Source: Chaenocephalus aceratus (Eukaryota > Chordata > Actinopteri > Perciformes > Channichthyidae). From it: a stretch of 64,000 bases of DNA. Each line of letters begins with the position of its first letter. Position 1 is the first letter of the stretch. Positions 59,780-64,000 of this stretch are shown here, in pieces. A program made the position numbers and the translations under genes. The notes beneath the pieces were generated by a model. It was not told where the DNA came from. It saw only the letters and a list, made by a program, of their open reading frames with translations, and made no database searches. Where the stretch lies: positions 22,323,169 through 22,387,168 of the forward strand of contig CM043785.1 of NCBI GenBank assembly GCA_023974075.1, read 5' to 3'.

Positions 59780-61186
59780 AAAGGTAGACCCTGGCTGAAG
59801 TCGAATAGTCCATTTAGCTTAGGAACCTTCCTAAAGGAGTGAAATGACCCGGAAGTCCCTCAGTGGCAGCCATGATAAGTGCCGTTCGAATTCTCTAGAA
59901 TGATGAGAATGATAGGAAAGGAGGTTTCAAACTTCCTTTATAACCTCCTTTAGCTTAGGAACCACTGGACCTCCCTAACCGACAGGAGAAGCGGAAATGC
60001 TGCCCCACAATGCCTTGCAGCCGCAGCATTTGCCGTCACTCAACAGTCGGCCGTTCACGGAAACAACCGATTATGACCGAGAAATGATATCATGAAAGTT
60101 ACGGTGCTTATTAAGCATTTTAAAACGTATGTGGTAAGTTGCCAAAGTGCTTTGTTTTGAACGTTCATCAGTATTACAATCAAAAAGAGAAATATGAACG
60201 TTCATGATATAATTTCTCGGTCATAATCGTTTGTTTCCGTGAACGGCCGACTGTTCTGTGACGGCAAATTCTTCGGCTGCAATGCATTGTGGGGCAGCAT
60301 TTTCTCCTCTCCTTTCGGTAAGGGAGGTCCAGTGGTTCCTAAGCTAAAGGAGGTTATAAAGAAAGTTTGAAACCTCCTTTCCTATCATGTAGAGAATTCG
60401 AACTGCACTTATCATGGCTGCCACTGAGGGACTTCCGGGTCATTTCACTCGGTTAGGAAGGTTCCTAAGCTAAATGGACTATTGGACTGCAGCCCTGATG
60501 ATAGGAAAGGAGGTTTCAAACTTCCTTAGTTTTTTACTGAAATGATCAAATGAAGTCAACATTTCACAGTCTTTACTGAGCTGTGTGGGGTTTCTTAAAC
60601 TTTTAAAAGATGTTTGAATGGTGATATACACAGTGATAGATGTTAAGGACTAACGTTTATAATAAATACATCTGTATTGATTTTAAGATCTTTAGTTCAT
60701 ACAATCATACGTATTGGGATCATTTGTATTAATGTGGACCGGAGGGAGAGGGTGACGAGCATAAGTTTCACTTTCCTTTTTTATTTCAATTCCAACTTTG
60801 GTCATGAAGAATATGTTTCTCTGTTGTCCACGTTCATAAAGCAAAGCAACAGCATCAGAGCACGGTGCAGGGTCTCTAGATGAGTTTACAGTAGTCCCTC
60901 GTTCTTATTAAACATCCATGTTGTAGTCCGCTGTATAGAAAACTGTAGTTTCCATAGTTCCCCCACAGCAGAAGACGCACACAATGACGTCCGCTGGCGC
61001 ATCATAAACACGTCGGATAGTGAAAGTGCATTCGGATTCTCTAAAGTACCGCAGTCTCTTCTCCTAAGTCCTTTTGAATTCTCCTATCCACTATCCCTTA
61101 ACCCCGTGACGTTTCACTCAGAGGTCAAGGAATAGACGATAGAGTTAGAATTTAGGAGCTGATTTTTAAACTATCCGACTGCAGCC
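59780..61186. mobile_element. Rearranged GGYTGC-ended element with a 700-bp palindrome
   Basis: The left end GGCTGAAGTCGAATAGTCC (59780) and the right end, in reverse complement GGCTGCAGTCGGATAG (61186), belong to the same family as 39464-40498 but inverted in orientation. The left terminal segment (59780-60160) is followed by an inverted copy of itself (about 60180-60497, ending TATTGGACTGCAGCCC), then by the remainder of a normal element (60498-61186). Shared palindrome words include AACGGCCGACTGTT and CCGGAAGTCCCTCAGTGGC. No clear target duplication. Confidence 0.75.
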
Positions 61187-61505
61187 ACAAACTCAGTCAT
61201 ATTAAGCTGAGGCTAATCAATCTTAATTACCTTGATTGGAAACACCTGTGGCAGAGGGCATTTTGGTTTCATGGAAGACATTTTGAGGAAAGGCACAGGT
61301 GTCAATAGTGAACTTAATGATGGCAGATCTCCATGGGAAGTGAAATATCGACAAAGACTGAGCTGGTCCAGTGAAACCTTTTGAGATCAGAGCATTGACC
61401 TGAATCCTCGACCTCAGTGAGTCAACCAAACCTCCAGCTCAGACACTGTGAATGTCAACAAAACACATGGATAGGCCCCACATTGCCTGACCTGATGTGG
61501 CTATT
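61187..61505. other. Intergenic, no gene recognised
   Basis: Non-coding. Ends at the hairpin that opens the following repeat-like block. Confidence 0.4.
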
Positions 61506-61507
61506 AT

Positions 61508-62060
61508 TTAGTGGGAATGCTGATAAAAGCATTCCAACTATCTGTTATTCCACGCACGAAATTCTTTAATTTTATTCCGCCCGTTATTTTGCCGGTCTTC
61601 TTCTCCCACATTCCACATCGCAGAAACTCCGTTCAAACATCAAAACGTTCAGCTCGGTCGGGAATCGATTGCTATTACTTTTCTCATTCATAACTTTCAT
61701 AATTCCAGAGACATATCCCATAATTCATCACATGTTTAACCATTGAAGTCAATGGAGAAAATCTTCAGACTTGAACAATCTTCATGCAACTTCAACTGCT
61801 AACTGTTCCTTCATACTTTCACTCAGAAACCTCATTCCAACTTTAAAATGTTACACATCTTTCTGACATGACTCATATTAAACAACTTTTAAATCAGATT
61901 CATCATTTTATAAATATTAAACATTGTTCAGACCTTGGTAAAGAGGCCTTCTTCAGCTTTAACATTGCGCAGCTCGTTAAGGCAGAGAGTGTGTTGTCAG
62001 AGTTAGAGTGGAGGACAGTTTGAAATTACCCTTCATATTTTTTTTTACACCTGCCATAAT
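61508..62060 (-). repeat. Possible Helitron-like repeat
   Basis: On the minus strand the block ends in a stem GGAATGCT-TTTATC-AGCATTCC followed within 2 nt by CACTAA, reminiscent of a Helitron 3' hairpin plus CTRR end. However, the expected T after CTRR is an A. The interior has TTGAAGTCAATGGAG-type sequence that I associate with widespread fish repeats. The other boundary is not defined. Confidence 0.3.
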
Positions 62061-62307
62061 TCCCAAACCCTACACTTCTGAGACATCATTTTTCATGACA
62101 AACGTAGGAAAACATCTCGTAGCTCAAACCTTGGAAAGTATCTAGATATCACTGCCCTAATGCCAAAGGAACTGCACACTAAATATGTTTTGCCGTTTAA
62201 TGTCTATGTCTGGACCGCTGCGTAAAAAGGAGGGTTTCTGATAGAGATAGAATTGGAGGGATGAAACCCTGTTTAATGGTCACACATGCAGAGCACACAG
62301 CACACAT

Positions 62308-62640
62308 AGGCCGTGTCTTAATTAAGGGGCTGCACCCTTCGGAGGCTGCATTTGTAGACCACATACATCACCGCCGAAAGAAGGCTGTCCCAGTTAAAAA
62401 AAAAGACGAGACTCCTCCGAATGCGGCCCACGAATGCGGCCTTATTCTCCCAGATTTTAAGGATACATCTGATGTATCCTCCGCTACCATATCCCAGGGT
62501 GCAATGCGCGCAGGGAAGAGTATGGTTTTTTCAAATGAAATGGCTGTCCGATCTCCCCAGCAGAGTGGATTTAAAAGCAGCAGCAAGCGGAGGAATCACT
62601 AATAAATGTGAGTAGGCCTATTGAGTTTTAACTTACTTTA
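62308..62640 (+). mobile_element. Left end of a MITE-like element
   Basis: GGCCGTGTCTTAATTAAGGG and GGCTGCACCCTTCGGAGGC, then CCTCCGCTACCATATCCCAG, are typical of fish GGCCGTGTCCCAATTC-ended elements (ISL2EU/Harbinger-like in my recollection). The 113-codon frame 62261-62602 lies over this sequence and is probably not a gene. A matching right end was not found before the window ends. Confidence 0.5.
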
Positions 62641-63399
62641 AATTAACTAACGTCACACACGTCAAACCCAAGGGGCATTAAAACGTACATTTTCGTTAAA
62701 TAATACGGATAAATACGTGACGTTAGTGACGCTAACTACTAGCTAGCTGGAAGTACTGCACTGTTCGTTCACACTTATTCTTAATTCAATTCAGAAGTTT
62801 ACTAAAGTCATACAGAGATCTTGGCTCTGTTATAGATAAGTTATACTTTATATTACATAAATAGACCAAAGTGAAAACATTTAGACCTGTATAGCCTACA
62901 GTAGGCTACGGTGGGATTTATAAAATGCTACCCTGACGTGTAGCTGCTGTTTGCTTTATTTATTTCTCTAACATTTTGCAATGTTTTACTGTTTATTAAA
63001 CTTTGGGACAACATTACAACCTTTTTATTCAGCTCATGCTGCTTTGAGGTAGGGCTAAAAAAAGACTATTTTAAATATTTCCACCAGATTTGATCATCGT
63101 TTATTTAGGTTAAAGTTTATTTAATTTATCCTAATCCCATATTAATAAGACAATCAAAAATAGACAGCAGCCTTTTGCTTGATTTTTGTTTTTGCAGTGC
63201 TGTCAAAGGGATGCAAGTGTGACTGTCATTTCATCTCACTAGTTTTTTTAAAAATCAAAACAGTGCATCATTTTAAATGATCCTTTAAGGATTGTTTGTC
63301 TGAAATGCTTAGAGTTACATTTTGCAATAAGACTTTTGCAACCCTGTGTTTAATATGATTAATTCACTTTTTTATTTTTCTCTTGTTTTTCTCTGTAAT
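62641..63399. other. No gene recognised
   Basis: AT-rich non-coding sequence, possibly the interior of the element that starts at 62308. Confidence 0.4.
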
Positions 63400-63402
63400 T
63401 AG

Positions 63403-63944
63403 GACAATTCTGGAGAAATGGGTCTGCTGGAGAAGGACCCCTAATCTGAAAAGTGCACAGCGGATCATCAGGACAGAGCTGCCATCCACCTGGACCCCCC
63501 GAGGTGCACATACAATACAAATAAACAACTCGATAAACACACTTTTGCTGATATTTATTTTACTGCTGATGATGTTAAATAACATGATTGATTTCCTCTG
63601 ACTCAATGATGAAAGTTATAATAATAGAAGACATGAAGCTGCAGAGAAAGGATGGATATGCTTACATCTACTTTATGATAAGATGAAAATACAAAATTAA
63701 AATGGTTTTAACCATTATTTCCAACATAAGCAGTGGAATAATAGGATATCTCTAGGTCATTAAACTGTCTTAAGTTCAGTTTAATTTTATTAATACAAAA
63801 AATAGGTCATAGAAAAATGTTTAATTGTGTATTCCAGCAGAGTGGGGGGTCACGGTGGTGCTGGACCTGGAGGTGCTGACCTGGAGTCAGTGGGACATCA
63901 TCTGGGCAGATTTAGGGGAAGAAGGAGAGTATAAACTGTTATAA
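63403..63944 (+). other. Two exon-like segments (speculative)
   Basis: After a CTCTGTAATTAG acceptor, 63403-63504 has coding-like GC content (LEKWVCWRRTPNLKSAQRII). After a TGTATTCCAG acceptor, 63838-63944 reads AEWGVTVVLDLEVLTWSQWD, then IIWADLGEEGEYKLL and a stop. Both are GC-richer than their surroundings, but no clear donor links them and I recognise no family. They could be exons of a host gene or of the transposon starting at 62308. Confidence 0.25.
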
Positions 63945-64000
63945 TCACAGCTATTAAGATTAGAACACTAATATTGTAAAGAATCAATCTATACAACATG

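Noticed and set aside
62261..62602. 113-codon frame as a possible gene
   Set aside because: It overlies a MITE-like terminus (GGCCGTGTC...) and contains no recognised domain.

Overview
The window looks like a teleost fish chromosome segment. It contains two exons of a vertebrate neuropeptide GPCR gene set in very dense transposon sequence of kinds typical of fish: L2-type LINEs, DIRS-type tyrosine-recombinase retrotransposons, many hAT elements, TTAA-duplicating elements and MITEs. I saw no prokaryotic operons, CRISPR arrays, rRNA genes or convincing tRNA genes. The species cannot be named from the sequence.

Host gene: the only protein-coding host sequence I can support is the 3' end of a tachykinin (neurokinin) receptor 3 gene on the + strand. 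One 197-bp exon (42019-42215) encodes TM6-TM7 and the last coding exon (42853-43177) encodes the cytoplasmic tail. Exons 1-3 were not found upstream, so they probably lie left of the window.

Layout. 1-3128: no gene, a LINE scrap and a tandem-repeat block. 3129-16443: one L2-like LINE on the minus strand, split by a 7-kb hAT that carries a 5.9-kb DIRS retrotransposon, by a hAT with a BED-finger remnant, by a 3-bp-TSD MITE and by another hAT MITE. 16600-20720: LTR-like and hAT remnants plus two MITEs. 21577-35609: a 14-kb composite delimited by hAT ends and a perfect 8-bp target duplication. Nested in it are a second TIR element, a 543-bp inverted duplication, a 7.07-kb LTR element with no recognisable genes, and a 5'-end fragment of DIRS itself broken by a hAT. 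35610-42018: tandem repeats, LINE tails and fold-back elements just upstream of the tacr3 exons. 42019-43177: tacr3. 43178-64000: a MITE, a TTAA element with about 50-bp identical ends, a 4-kb long-TIR element with a LINE inserted in one arm, a hAT-in-hAT nest, a large palindrome, and a MITE end near the right edge.

Nothing here works together as a pathway. The main biological content is a dated stack of insertions: seven hAT-type elements keep perfect 8-bp target-site duplications, which fixes their ends and much of their relative order. Most transposon genes are broken; the Gag-like frame of the second DIRS copy is the longest frame still free of stops, apart from a hAT insertion and an internal deletion.
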